From Paraburkholderia sp. IMGN_8 (GTDB lineage Bacteria > Pseudomonadota > Gammaproteobacteria > Burkholderiales > Burkholderiaceae), in assembly GCF_038050405.1 (NCBI RefSeq), contig NZ_CP150900.1, forward strand, positions 1,550,001-1,614,000: DNA of 64,000 nucleotides, written 5' to 3'. Of the stretch, positions 28,786 to 37,374 are shown one piece after another. The notes under the pieces are model-generated. The model was given only the letters and a program-made list of their open reading frames with translations, had not been told where the DNA came from and did not search any database. The position numbers and the translations under genes are program-made. Within the stretch, counting starts at the first letter, position 1, and the number at the start of each line of letters is the position of its first letter.

Positions 28786-29492
28786 ACACGATGACCGATA
28801 CCAATCTTGGCAGCCAGCTTGGCGTTGTCAAACGCAACATCGTTCGCGCGGACGCGGCTGTGGTCAAGCAGCTTTCGGGCTTTGGCGTCGCGACCGTTCA
28901 TGAAGCGATGGGTCGTATGGGGCTGATGAAGCACTACATGCGGCCAATTTATGCCGGCGCCTACGCGTGCGGCACCGCAGTGACGGTGTTACTGCATCCG
29001 GGCGACAACTGGATGATGCATGTTGTGGCCGAGCAGATTCAGCCAGGTGACGTTGTCGTCGCTGCCGTAACGGCTGACACCACCGACGGCTTTTTTGGCG
29101 ACCTGCTGGCCACCAGCTTCCGTGCGCGAGGAGCAGTAGGACTTGTGATTGACGGCGGATGCCGCGATGTCAAGGACCTCACGGCCATGAAGTTTCCTGT
29201 GTTCTCGAAGGCGGTCAGCGCAAAAGGTACGGTCAAGGCGACTCTCGGATCGGTGAATGTCCCTGTGGTGTGTGCCGGAGCTCTGGTTAATCCGGGCGAC
29301 GTAGTGATTGCCGACGACGACGGTGTCGTCGTGGTCCCGCTCGCACTCGCGCAGAAAGTCGCCGACGCTGCTGCCGCGCGGGAGGCCAATGAAGCAGAGA
29401 AACGGCAGAAGCTGGCAGCAGGCGTGCTTGGATTGGACATGTACTCAATGCGCGAGTCGCTGGAGCGGGCGGGTCTCAGGTACATCGACTGA
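28782..29492 (+). CDS. ligK: 4-carboxy-4-hydroxy-2-oxoadipate aldolase
   Basis: Last step of the pathway: cleaves 4-carboxy-4-hydroxy-2-oxoadipate to pyruvate and oxaloacetate. 236 residues of the RraA/HMG-aldolase fold, with [52 protein letters not shown] (with the Arg-Asp pair after it, GGCRDVKDL) and the metal-site Asp. The GTG start overlaps the ligJ stop (GTGA) and an AAGGGA site is correctly spaced; an ATG 9 bases on is the alternative. A 109-base gap separates it from ligI. Comamonas PmdF and Pseudomonas GalC are the same enzyme. Confidence 0.92.
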   Translation: MNTMTDTNLGSQLGVVKRNIVRADAAVVKQLSGFGVATVHEAMGRMGLMKHYMRPIYAGAYACGTAVTVLLHPGDNWMMHVVAEQIQPGDVVVAAVTADTTDGFFGDLLATSFRARGAVGLVIDGGCRDVKDLTAMKFPVFSKAVSAKGTVKATLGSVNVPVVCAGALVNPGDVVIADDDGVVVVPLALAQKVADAAAAREANEAEKRQKLAAGVLGLDMYSMRESLERAGLRYID

Positions 29493-29601
29493 CATTGATT
29501 GTGTGATGACCAGGCGTAGCGCTTCTCTGCACTGATGTATCGGCGTTGAAGATCCTGCAGCAGTTAGGCCACGAATAACCTGAGATGGTACGAGAGAGAA
29601 G

Positions 29602-30516
29602 ATGAGCCAGCATTTCCAAAAGACACCCGGTTGGTTGGACTGGTATCAGGGTCCTTCCAAACCGCGTTTCCAGCTGCCGCCCGGTTCAGTGGATGCCCAC
29701 TGCCATGTTTTCGGTCCTGGCGAGCGCTTTCCCTATGCGCCGGAGCGCAAGTACACCCCCTGCGATGCGAGCAAGGAGCAACTGTTCGCGCTCCGCGATC
29801 ATCTGGGCTTTGAGCGCAACGTGATCGTGCAGGCCACTTGTCACGGCGCAGACAATCGTGCGCTGGTCGACGCCTGCGTTAGTTCGGCGGGGAGGGCACG
29901 CGGCGTTGCGACCGTCAAACGCGATGTAAGCGATCAGGAACTGCAGGAGTTGCATGCCGCGGGCATACGTGGAGTGCGATTCAATTTCGTCAAGCGTTTG
30001 GTCGATTTTACGCCTAGAGATGAGCTGATCGAGATTGCGCACCGCATCGCCAAACTGAACTGGCATATTGTTGTCTACTTCGAGGCTGTAGATTTGCCCG
30101 AGCTGTGGGACTTCTTCACCGGTTTGCCGACGGCTCTGGTGATCGACCACATGGGGCGCCCTGACGTCTCCAAACCCGTAGACGGGCAAGAGTTTGAATT
30201 GTTCATGAGATTCATGCGCGAGCATCCCAACGTCTGGTCTAAGGTTAGTTGCCCTGAGCGACTTTCCATATCCGGAAAACCAGCGCTGGATGGGGAGCAA
30301 AACGCCTATCACGACGTGGTGCCATTCGCCAGACGTCTGGTCGAAACGTTCCCCGATCGGGCGCTTTGGGGCACCGACTGGCCTCATCCGAACCTGAAGA
30401 GCCACATGCCGGACGATGGATTGCTTGTGGACTTTATCCCTCTTATCGCCACTACGCCCGAGCTCCAGCGCAAGTTGCTGGTCGATAATCCCATGCGCCT
30501 GTATTGGGGGGAATGA
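29602..30516 (+). CDS. ligI: 2-pyrone-4,6-dicarboxylate hydrolase
   Basis: Opens the pyrone ring of 2-pyrone-4,6-dicarboxylate to 4-oxalomesaconate. 304 residues, amidohydrolase fold: SVDAHCHVFGPGERFPYAPE with the HxH metal site at about 33-35, NVIVQATCHGADNRALVDAC, ALVIDHMGRPDV, and the final ALWGTDWPHPNL holding the catalytic Asp. This is a cofactor-poor lactonase specific to the 4,5-cleavage route, so it is a strong marker for the pathway. The ATG follows a GAGAGAAG leader. Its stop overlaps the ligA start (ATGA). Confidence 0.94.
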   Translation: MSQHFQKTPGWLDWYQGPSKPRFQLPPGSVDAHCHVFGPGERFPYAPERKYTPCDASKEQLFALRDHLGFERNVIVQATCHGADNRALVDACVSSAGRARGVATVKRDVSDQELQELHAAGIRGVRFNFVKRLVDFTPRDELIEIAHRIAKLNWHIVVYFEAVDLPELWDFFTGLPTALVIDHMGRPDVSKPVDGQEFELFMRFMREHPNVWSKVSCPERLSISGKPALDGEQNAYHDVVPFARRLVETFPDRALWGTDWPHPNLKSHMPDDGLLVDFIPLIATTPELQRKLLVDNPMRLYWGE

Positions 30517-30923
30517 TGAATACCACTGCCGCACGCGACTATCGCCAGATCCCAGGCACTTATGTGTTTGATGGAGAGCATTGTCGTAAGGGATACGCGC
30601 TGAACATGTTCTGTAAATCGCTGGACCTGGAGAGCAACCGGGCAGCCTTTCGAGCCGACTCCCCGGGTTACCTCGACGGGTTTAAGCTGAGCGACGATCA
30701 ACGCCGAGCCGTGCTTGATCGCGACTGGCTGATGATGTTGCAGCTAGGCGGGAATATTTACTACACCTTCAAGCTTGCCATTCTGGACGGTCTGACAATG
30801 CAACACGTGGGCGCGGCCATGTCGGCAAACAGAATGTCAGTGGACGAATTCCGCGCGATGATGATTTCTGGTGGTCGCTCGATCAAGGGCAACCGCAGCG
30901 TTGAGGAGTGGTCTCATGGCTAG
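30513..30923 (+). CDS. ligA: Protocatechuate 4,5-dioxygenase alpha subunit
   Basis: Small alpha subunit that forms the heterotetramer with LigB and caps the active site. 136 residues with the family pattern: RDYRQIPGTYVFDGEHCRKG, ALNMFCKSLDLESNRAAFRA, DWLMMLQLGGNIYYTFKLA and MSANRMSVDEFRAMMISGG. The start is the first of two adjacent ATG codons, overlapping the ligI stop, behind a GGGGGGA site. Its end overlaps the ligB start by 8 bases. Confidence 0.93.
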   Translation: MMNTTAARDYRQIPGTYVFDGEHCRKGYALNMFCKSLDLESNRAAFRADSPGYLDGFKLSDDQRRAVLDRDWLMMLQLGGNIYYTFKLAILDGLTMQHVGAAMSANRMSVDEFRAMMISGGRSIKGNRSVEEWSHG

Positions 30924-31758
30924 GTTTGTTGGTGGTGTCGGTACCTCACATGTACCGTCTATTGGAGCAGCTATCGATCACGGCAAAACTCAAGAATCGT
31001 ATTGGAAGCCGCTATTCGATGGGGTGAAGGCGGCTCGCGAATGGGTCGACGAGGTCAAGCCCGACGTGGTCATTGTTGTCTATAACGATCACGCGTCCCG
31101 ATTCGGGCTCGACATGACCCCCACGTTTGCAATTGGCGTGGCCGACCAGTTTCCGCCGCACGACGAGGGATACGGCCCTCGTCCCGTACCGACGTGCCAC
31201 GGCGACTCGGCGTTGGCATGGCACCTGACTGAATCGCTGATATTGAACGACGAATTCGATGTGACGATGGTCGGCGAGATGTCGGTAGATCACGGTCTGA
31301 CGGTGCCGCTGTCGCTGTTGTTTGGTCAGCCAGATCAGTGGCCCTGCCGTGTGATCCCCTTGTGTGTCAACGTGATCCAGTATCCCCAGCCGACCGCCTT
31401 GCGCTGCTTCAAGCTCGGACAGGCTCTCCGGCGGGCGATTGATTCGTATGAACCCGACATCAAGATTGCGGTGATTGGGACTGGTGGCATGTCGCATCAA
31501 CTACAAGGGGAGCGTGCCGGACTGATCAACGCGCCTTACGACAATCAATGGCTCGACGGCATGGTAGGCGATCCTCTGTCGCTAACCAAGATCGGACATA
31601 CCGAACTGTTGCGTGAAGCGGGATCGGAGGGGCTTGAGATCATCATGTGGCTTATCATGCGCGGCGCGTTGAATGAAACCGTGCGTCAGGTTCATCGTTT
31701 CTACCACGTGCCTGCGTCGAACACAGCCTATGGCCTGTTGGTGCTGGAGGACGCGTGA
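30916..31758 (+). CDS. ligB: Protocatechuate 4,5-dioxygenase beta (catalytic) subunit
   Basis: Non-heme Fe(II) extradiol dioxygenase of the LigB (type II) family; cleaves protocatechuate between C4 and C5 to 4-carboxy-2-hydroxymuconate 6-semialdehyde. 280 residues. Iron ligands are expected from HVPSIGAA (His near 12), the His in VVYNDHASRFGLD, and a Glu further along; the catalytic His lies in MSVDHGLTVPLSL. The start (MARFVGGVGTSHVPSI) overlaps ligA; a longer upstream frame is only the ligA overlap. The stop overlaps the ligC start. Gallate and 3-O-methylgallate are common alternative substrates in this family. Confidence 0.94.
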   Translation: MARFVGGVGTSHVPSIGAAIDHGKTQESYWKPLFDGVKAAREWVDEVKPDVVIVVYNDHASRFGLDMTPTFAIGVADQFPPHDEGYGPRPVPTCHGDSALAWHLTESLILNDEFDVTMVGEMSVDHGLTVPLSLLFGQPDQWPCRVIPLCVNVIQYPQPTALRCFKLGQALRRAIDSYEPDIKIAVIGTGGMSHQLQGERAGLINAPYDNQWLDGMVGDPLSLTKIGHTELLREAGSEGLEIIMWLIMRGALNETVRQVHRFYHVPASNTAYGLLVLEDA

Positions 31759-32708
31759 CAAAGCCGCTGAAGGTCGCAGTGGTCGGTGCCGGGGCGTTCG
31801 GTATTCAGCATCTGGACGCTATCTCGAGCTTGGGTGAGGCGGAAGTGGTGTCCCTCGTGGGGAGGGACTTGCGAAAGACACGTGAGGTCGCAGGACGCTA
31901 TGGGATCCCGCAAGCCAGCGTCGAACTGGACGACGTGTTGGCACAGCCCGAGATAGAAGCGGTGATCTTGTGTACGCCTACTCCGTTGCACGCGGGACAG
32001 GCTATTGCCTGCATGCAGGCTGGCAAGCACGTACAAGTAGAGATTCCTCTCGCAGATTCCCTCGACGACGCCGAAACGGTTGAGCTATGGCAGCAACGCA
32101 CAGGCCTGATTGCAATGTGTGGGCATACTCGACGTTTCAATGCAGGGCACCAGTGGTTGCGCGAACGTATACTGACTGGCGAGTTTTCGTTACGTCAGCT
32201 CGACGTGCAGACACATTTTTTGCGTCGCTTCAACTTGAATGCCCTAGGCCAACCACGAAGCTGGACTGATCACCTGCTGTGGCATCACGCGGCCCATACG
32301 GTAGACCTGTTTCAATATCAGACCGGTGAAGAGGTGATCGCGGCCAATGCGCTGCAAGGGCCGATCCATCCAACCTTGGGTATTGCGCTCGACATGTCTA
32401 TCCAGCTCAAGAGCCGCGGTGGTGCGTTGTGCACGTTATCGCTGAGCTTCAATAACGACGGACCGTTTGGGTCGACCTTTCGATATATTGGCGACGGCTT
32501 GACCTATATCGCTCGCTATGACGAGTTGACCAACGGCACGGGGGAGAGCCTTGAACTTGATCTGCCCGAGCCCGTATTGGGAGGAGTAGCGCGCCAAGAC
32601 CACGAATTCTTCACCGCGATCCGCGAGGGCCGCGAACCGAACGCGAGCGTGGCGAGTGTGCTTCCGTGCTATCGGGTATTGCACAAGCTTGCGCGACAAC
32701 TGGGTTGA
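31755..32708 (+). CDS. ligC: 4-carboxy-2-hydroxymuconate-6-semialdehyde dehydrogenase
   Basis: NADP-dependent oxidation of the ring-cleavage hemiacetal to 2-pyrone-4,6-dicarboxylate. 317 residues of the Gfo/Idh/MocA family: Rossmann motif VAVVGAGAFGIQHLDAI at the N-terminus, VILCTPTPLHAGQAIACMQA, HVQVEIPLADSL (the EKP-like position), and a conserved middle with HHAAHTVDLFQYQTGE. GTG start overlapping the ligB stop (GTGA). It is the last gene of the operon. The order U-J-K-I-A-B-C equals Comamonas pmdU-E-F-D-A-B-C without pmdK. Confidence 0.92.
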   Translation: MTKPLKVAVVGAGAFGIQHLDAISSLGEAEVVSLVGRDLRKTREVAGRYGIPQASVELDDVLAQPEIEAVILCTPTPLHAGQAIACMQAGKHVQVEIPLADSLDDAETVELWQQRTGLIAMCGHTRRFNAGHQWLRERILTGEFSLRQLDVQTHFLRRFNLNALGQPRSWTDHLLWHHAAHTVDLFQYQTGEEVIAANALQGPIHPTLGIALDMSIQLKSRGGALCTLSLSFNNDGPFGSTFRYIGDGLTYIARYDELTNGTGESLELDLPEPVLGGVARQDHEFFTAIREGREPNASVASVLPCYRVLHKLARQLG

Positions 32709-33224
32709 ACTCGCTGCTAAATGATCGTGCCGGATGTGGCCCACCAGCGATGTGTCGGCGCAGGCATAGCAGCTATGCAAATCAAGATATTTATCGTGCG
32801 TCGTTATTCGAATACAGTAAATCATGTCGGTTCGGCACAATGGTTAGTATGACATAAAGATAGCCGAGAACATGTGGGGTTGCGTCGTCCTGGCATTCTT
32901 GGTTGGTCTGGTGAATGACGCCAGGTAGAGTCGAGGCGACAACCGTGAAATTCTTGACACGTCGGAACCGTCGACAATCACTATCTTAGTAAAACTAGGT
33001 ACAAGTAAACGGAGACGCTGCGGGCAGGCGCATGGACCTTCAAGGGCGGCACGGAATCGGCACTGCGTGCCGAGCTCATAGCGGCCGTCGTAGTGAAAAA
33101 CCTGTTGCCAGCGCTACCCAACTCTCCCGACGTGTCCTTTATCTGTTGTCGTGTGTAGGTGGGTCACGACTTATCAGTCGCGAGTCGTGAAACTATAAAA
33201 ATTATTTTCTGAAGGATTGGAGAC
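32709..33224. other. Intergenic region between ligC and the porin gene
   Basis: 516 bases. A TTGACA at 32954-32959 has no well-spaced -10. An open stretch of about 45 codons near 33010-33157 (reading FKGGTESALRAELIAAVVV) has no proper start and was not identified; it may be a relic. The last 60 bases are AT-rich and carry the porin ribosome-binding site. Confidence 0.45.
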
Positions 33225-34394
33225 ATGAAAAGAGTTCTGACCGGCGCGGTAGTCGCAGCTGCGCTGCTGGTATCTGTTCAGGCGCGTGCGCAAGGCAGCG
33301 TGACCCTGTACGGAATTATTGATACCGGTGTGGATTGGGAGAGCCAGGCGGCCAAGGCACCGGGGCAAACCAGCGCGTCTGGTTCAGCCATCCGGATGAC
33401 GTCGCTCTCCAGCGCGCTCCCGTCGCGATGGGGGTTGCGTGGCAAGGAAGACCTCGGTTCAGGGCTGAATGTCATTTTTGAATTGGAGAGCGGCTTTGCG
33501 CCGAATTCCGGCGCTCTTCAGAACGGTAATCGTCTTTTTGGCCGGTCAGCGTGGGTAGGACTTGAAGCGCCGTATGGCACGGTTCGCGCAGGACGTCAGA
33601 TCAACATGACGTACATCGCGCTAATGAAGTCGACCGTCCTGGGGCCAGCACTCTATTCGTTGGCGGCGCTCGACCCATACCTGCCCAATAGCCGTTCCGA
33701 CAACACTCTAAGTTACTTCGGTGAGTTACATCATTTCGTGTTGGGAGCCACGTATAGCACAGGTCGAGATGCGGCGAGCGCTGCGGGAAGCTCGGCCGTG
33801 AATGGCGGGGCGGCGTTCAATCCCGGCGCGACGAATTGCCCTGGCGGCGTTGCAGGAAACTCTACCGCCTGCCGGCAGATTACTGCGCTGGCCGGGTATT
33901 GGGGGCAGCAGTTGGGTCTGCAATTTGTTTACGATCAGTTGCGGGGCGGCCCTGGCTTGTTACCCGGTAGCGTTTCTTACGATCCGTCTATGCCGCTGTT
34001 ACTTTCGAGCTCAAGTGCGAAGACAACTCGATACATGGTCAGCGGCTACTTCCAACTTGGGGACTTTGCATTGCGAGGCGGTGCAATCCATCGAATGACG
34101 ACTACGACAACGGATTACCAGACGAACATTTATTACGGCGGTGCATCGTACATGCTTAAGCCAGATGTTGAACTGGACGGTGAGATATCAAGAATTGCCA
34201 CATCGGATCAAAAGAACGCCAACTACTACGTGATGCGTGCGACGTATTTTCTGTCGAAACGAACTTCCATCTACACGATGCTCGGCTTCATGCAGAATAA
34301 TAGTCGTGCGTCATATTCAGTTGGTGCGGGCAATTACACGGTGGCGGGCGCGAAACAGACTGGCGTCCTATTCGGTATTCAGCAACGCTTCTAA
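33225..34394 (+). CDS. Gram-negative general porin (OmpC-like)
   Basis: Outer-membrane trimeric beta-barrel channel. 389 residues. Signal peptide MKRVLTGAVVAAALLVSVQA cleaved near ARA-QGSVTLYG; the mature start QGSVTLYGIIDTGVDW is the Burkholderiales porin signature. Further family segments: SRWGLRGKEDLGSGLNVIFE, FGRSAWVGLEAPYGTVRAGR and the C-terminal aromatic end GVLFGIQQRF, required for Bam-dependent assembly. ATG preceded by a TTGGAG site. Placed between the ring-cleavage operon and the Rieske genes, it probably admits the aromatic acid substrate; no transporter gene for the inner membrane is nearby. Confidence 0.93.
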   Translation: MKRVLTGAVVAAALLVSVQARAQGSVTLYGIIDTGVDWESQAAKAPGQTSASGSAIRMTSLSSALPSRWGLRGKEDLGSGLNVIFELESGFAPNSGALQNGNRLFGRSAWVGLEAPYGTVRAGRQINMTYIALMKSTVLGPALYSLAALDPYLPNSRSDNTLSYFGELHHFVLGATYSTGRDAASAAGSSAVNGGAAFNPGATNCPGGVAGNSTACRQITALAGYWGQQLGLQFVYDQLRGGPGLLPGSVSYDPSMPLLLSSSSAKTTRYMVSGYFQLGDFALRGGAIHRMTTTTTDYQTNIYYGGASYMLKPDVELDGEISRIATSDQKNANYYVMRATYFLSKRTSIYTMLGFMQNNSRASYSVGAGNYTVAGAKQTGVLFGIQQRF

Positions 34395-34565
34395 CATTTA
34401 GCCGTCGTGCCGAGAAAGGTCCAGGCGCTCTCATCTATATCTTTTTTGAATGCACATCCGCTGCCCCCGACGCGGGAGCGGCGATCAGCTATCGCTATTC
34501 GCCAATAGCCTCTATATTGTCCTGGGCTCTCCTAGCTTCACCCGAAACGCAAGAGGCGTTTCGAG

Positions 34566-35507
34566 TCATGCGTCTATGGCTCTCTCGACGTCTGTATGGA
34601 ATTGCACGAGCTGCTGTCGCACGACTTCGCGTACCAACGATGTGCCTTGCCCAATCAGCATGTCGTGTAGCGCCCGCGCCGGCGTCGCAACTGAAAGGCT
34701 GCATCGTAGAACAGGCTTGGTAATGCGATGCAGTCTCAACTTCGGGTCCCCGATGCACGGGTGTACTCCGCTCAACGGAATCACGGCGCTTCCATAGCCC
34801 TTGCGGACCAGATCGAGGATCGCGGTGAGGTTCTCGATCTCGTGCACGACTTGCGGCTTCAGCCCGAGCGCGGCCATCGCGGTCGCCAGTGCCGCGTGCA
34901 CGGCGTTTGTGGTGCCCGCCGTCACCAGCGGCAGAGCAGCCACGTCGGCGAGTGTCAGCGAACTCGGCAGCGCCTTTCCTGCGCGTTGGATCATAGGCCC
35001 TGCGACGAGGTATAGCTCCTCATCGGCCAGCAGACGCAATTCAGCGACGTCGCTAGGCGGCTGGTTGTAGACCACTGAGCAGTCGAGCTTGCCGATACCC
35101 ACCAGTTCAACCAGATTCGCCGATAGACCGTCAACCGTGCGTAGTGTCACTTCAGGCAACTGCTCGCGGAATGCATCGATGAGCGGCACAACGACCGTGC
35201 GCGCAAGGCTAGGTGGCAAGCCGAGCACCAGGGTGCCCTGTGCCGGTCCAATACTCCCTCTGACCGCGCGTTCGGCAAGTGCGATCTGACGCAGAATAAT
35301 TGGTACGTGATCAAGGAGCCGCTGACCCGCTTCGGTCAGGACGAGGCCGCGGCCGTTGCGCCGGAAAAGCTCAGTGCCGAGCTCTGCCTCAAGCTGCGCG
35401 ACCTGGCGGCTCAGGGCTGCCTGGGTCAAGCCAAGGACGCTGGCGGCCCGTGTCAGATTTCCAATCTCTGCGATGCGGGAGAAGTGCTGGAGCTGTTTGA
35501 TTTCCAT
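34566..35507 (-). CDS. LysR-type regulator next to the Rieske oxygenase operon
   Basis: 313 residues, the same length as the other LysR protein of the island. HTH: MEIKQLQHFSRIAEIGNLTR and TQAALSRQVAQLEAELG, then FRRNGRGLVLTEAGQRLL; effector domain from about 90 (GTLVLGLPPSLARTVVVPLI) to the end. Divergent from a small membrane-protein gene and the Rieske genes, with 105 bases between, so it probably controls them. The likely effector is the aromatic substrate or protocatechuate. Confidence 0.88.
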   Translation of the reverse strand: MEIKQLQHFSRIAEIGNLTRAASVLGLTQAALSRQVAQLEAELGTELFRRNGRGLVLTEAGQRLLDHVPIILRQIALAERAVRGSIGPAQGTLVLGLPPSLARTVVVPLIDAFREQLPEVTLRTVDGLSANLVELVGIGKLDCSVVYNQPPSDVAELRLLADEELYLVAGPMIQRAGKALPSSLTLADVAALPLVTAGTTNAVHAALATAMAALGLKPQVVHEIENLTAILDLVRKGYGSAVIPLSGVHPCIGDPKLRLHRITKPVLRCSLSVATPARALHDMLIGQGTSLVREVVRQQLVQFHTDVERAIDA

Positions 35508-35612
35508 ATGCCAAGTCCTACCGAAAGTGCATAACAGATATGTTGAAAATACGATTTTTTAAAATCAGATATCAATATATCTTAACACTCGTTGACACCG
35601 AATGGACTAGCA
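35508..35612. promoter_or_regulatory. AT-rich control region of the Rieske operon
   Basis: A 14-bp palindrome GATTTTTTAAAATC at 35553-35566, flanked by AGATATG and AGATATCAATATAT, in a stretch far more AT-rich than its surroundings. The layout fits a LysR operator plus a promoter reading right; no exact T-N11-A box with flanking symmetry was proved. Confidence 0.5.
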
Positions 35613-35870
35613 ATGGATTTGCAGCGATTGGTCAGATTATGGCGGCGCGGTTGCACCGTCATCAGGATGGGCCTCTTTTGTTCGTTCCTGACCTCCCTCG
35701 CGGGCACGCTGTTCAATGCGTTATTTGACCAACATTTTGACGCGCTAGGCCCGGACGGATTGCTGCGTCGCCTGATCGTTGGCTACGCCGGGGCCGCCGC
35801 GGTGGTCGTGCTGGCTTTTCCTTTTCTGTCTGGAGGCCCGCGTCAGCGGAACTCTGACGACGGCGCGTAG
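35613..35870 (+). CDS. Small membrane protein of unknown function
   Basis: 85 residues from the ATG at 35613 (MDLQRLVRLWRRGCTVIRMG). Two hydrophobic segments are visible: about 19-36 (MGLFCSFLTSLAGTLFNALF) and about 56-74 (LIVGYAGAAAVVVLAFPFL), with a charged N-terminus and a polar C-terminus (GGPRQRNSDDGA). It sits between the LysR gene and the Rieske gene, on the Rieske strand, 71 bases before it. It could be a real small inner-membrane protein or the last part of a deleted transporter; no full-length transporter remains. Confidence 0.5.
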   Translation: MDLQRLVRLWRRGCTVIRMGLFCSFLTSLAGTLFNALFDQHFDALGPDGLLRRLIVGYAGAAAVVVLAFPFLSGGPRQRNSDDGA

Positions 35871-35941
35871 ATCCTGCCAGTTCCAGCCGAGTGCGCCGAC
35901 TTTTACTTCAATTGCCCTTTGAACAGAACACAGGAGACATC

Positions 35942-37264
35942 ATGGACACCTCCACACATCCGATCACGATCAAGCCACGTCAGCGAGGAGCCGATCGTTA
36001 TCAATACCTGACACAGACCAATTCAGGTACGCCAGCAGGTGAACTGCTTCGACGCTATTGGCAGCCGGTGGCATTGATCGACTCGCTGCCGCCTGGTGCA
36101 GCGCCACAGCCGATCCGCATCATGGGCGAGGACCTGGTGTTATTCCGCGATGACGATGGAAACGTCGGCCTGATCGACCGGAAGTGTGCTCACCGTTGCA
36201 CTGACCTTGCACTGGGTCGTGTTGAAGCTGGTGGTATCCGTTGCCCCTATCACGGCTGGCTGTTCGACGTGAATGGCCGCTGTCTTGATCAGCCTGCCGA
36301 AGCTTCGCCGACCGCCAAAGATCGTATCCGGATGAAGTCCTATCCGCTCCATGAGGCAGGGGGGGCGTTCTGGGCGTATATGGGTCCTGGCGAGCCGCCG
36401 CTCTTCCCGAATTATCCCGCGCTTGCCGGCGGTAGCGAATATCGCTACACGACTCGCTGGTTTGGCGACTGCAACTGGATGCAAGCGAGCGAAGGCAATA
36501 TCGACCCGGTTCACACCTCTTATCTGCACCAGTTGGAACTGTCTAGTGCCGACATGCAAGCCCGCTGGGGCGTGTTCTCGAATCAGGCTCGACCCGAGCT
36601 GGCTGTCGAAGAAACGCGCTTCGGGGTGCGGCTATATACGCTGCGCAAGATCGAAGGTACCGATCGCTCGTCGATTCGCATTACCAACTTTGTGATGCCC
36701 AACGCGTGTGCAGTTGGCGGCTTCGAGGGCTACCTGGGCGATGGCGGGGTCACCATGTTGTGGGACGTTCCAATCGACGATGAGCATCACTACCGCTGGG
36801 AATTCATCTTTCATCGCAGCGGCAAGCTGGATAAAGTCGCACTCGAAAAGCAATACGAATCGGAGAAGGCCGAAGGCGATCGAATGAGGCGCGCCAAGGA
36901 TGACCTGTATTCGCAGGATCGCGAATCAATGAAGGGTCAGGCATACCTCGGCCTGGGTGAATGTTTTTCGGTGCATGACATCGCAATCACCCAGTCGCAA
37001 GGCACGATCCACGAACAGAGCGGCGAGCATCTTTCGTCATCTGACATCGCCATCGTGCGTGCGCGCCGGATGCTCGACGAGGCGGCACAGGCCATCGTCG
37101 AAGGCAAAGATCCTTGCGGCGTGGTCCGCCAGCAGGAAGACAACGATTTCCGGGACATGGTCGTGATAACCGGAGAGATCCGTGTCGGGGAGTCGAAGGA
37201 AGCGTATTGCGCGAGTTACACCGAGACCGCCGACCTGTTCAGGCTGCAAGAACCCATGGCGTAA
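35942..37264 (+). CDS. Rieske non-heme iron oxygenase, large subunit (phthalate dioxygenase family)
   Basis: 440 residues. The Rieske [2Fe-2S] ligands are C82-x-H84 and C101-x2-H104 (CAHRC, then CPYHGW). The mononuclear-iron site is in GNIDPVHTSYLH: Asn186, Asp188, His191, His196. The length and the N-terminal sequence (PAGELLRRYWQPVAL) place it in the phthalate 4,5-dioxygenase/isophthalate/phenoxybenzoate/O-demethylase branch, not with VanA (about 350 residues). Start at 35942 after a CAGGAGACATC site. It forms an oxygenase-reductase pair with the next gene (111 bases). The product most likely feeds the 4,5-cleavage operon as protocatechuate. Confidence 0.88.
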   Translation: MDTSTHPITIKPRQRGADRYQYLTQTNSGTPAGELLRRYWQPVALIDSLPPGAAPQPIRIMGEDLVLFRDDDGNVGLIDRKCAHRCTDLALGRVEAGGIRCPYHGWLFDVNGRCLDQPAEASPTAKDRIRMKSYPLHEAGGAFWAYMGPGEPPLFPNYPALAGGSEYRYTTRWFGDCNWMQASEGNIDPVHTSYLHQLELSSADMQARWGVFSNQARPELAVEETRFGVRLYTLRKIEGTDRSSIRITNFVMPNACAVGGFEGYLGDGGVTMLWDVPIDDEHHYRWEFIFHRSGKLDKVALEKQYESEKAEGDRMRRAKDDLYSQDRESMKGQAYLGLGECFSVHDIAITQSQGTIHEQSGEHLSSSDIAIVRARRMLDEAAQAIVEGKDPCGVVRQQEDNDFRDMVVITGEIRVGESKEAYCASYTETADLFRLQEPMA

Positions 37265-37374
37265 CGTACCGCGCGCAATAGCCGCATCGCGCGCGCGTCT
37301 CGTCGGTTCGTCCGGCGGGACGCGAGCAATCCCTGCCGCAATGACTTCGTCTTTGTGTTACCCGAATTTTCCCG

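Noticed and set aside
33010..33157. Short open stretch before the porin as a gene
   Set aside because: No proper start codon or ribosome-binding site and no match recognised; left as unassigned.
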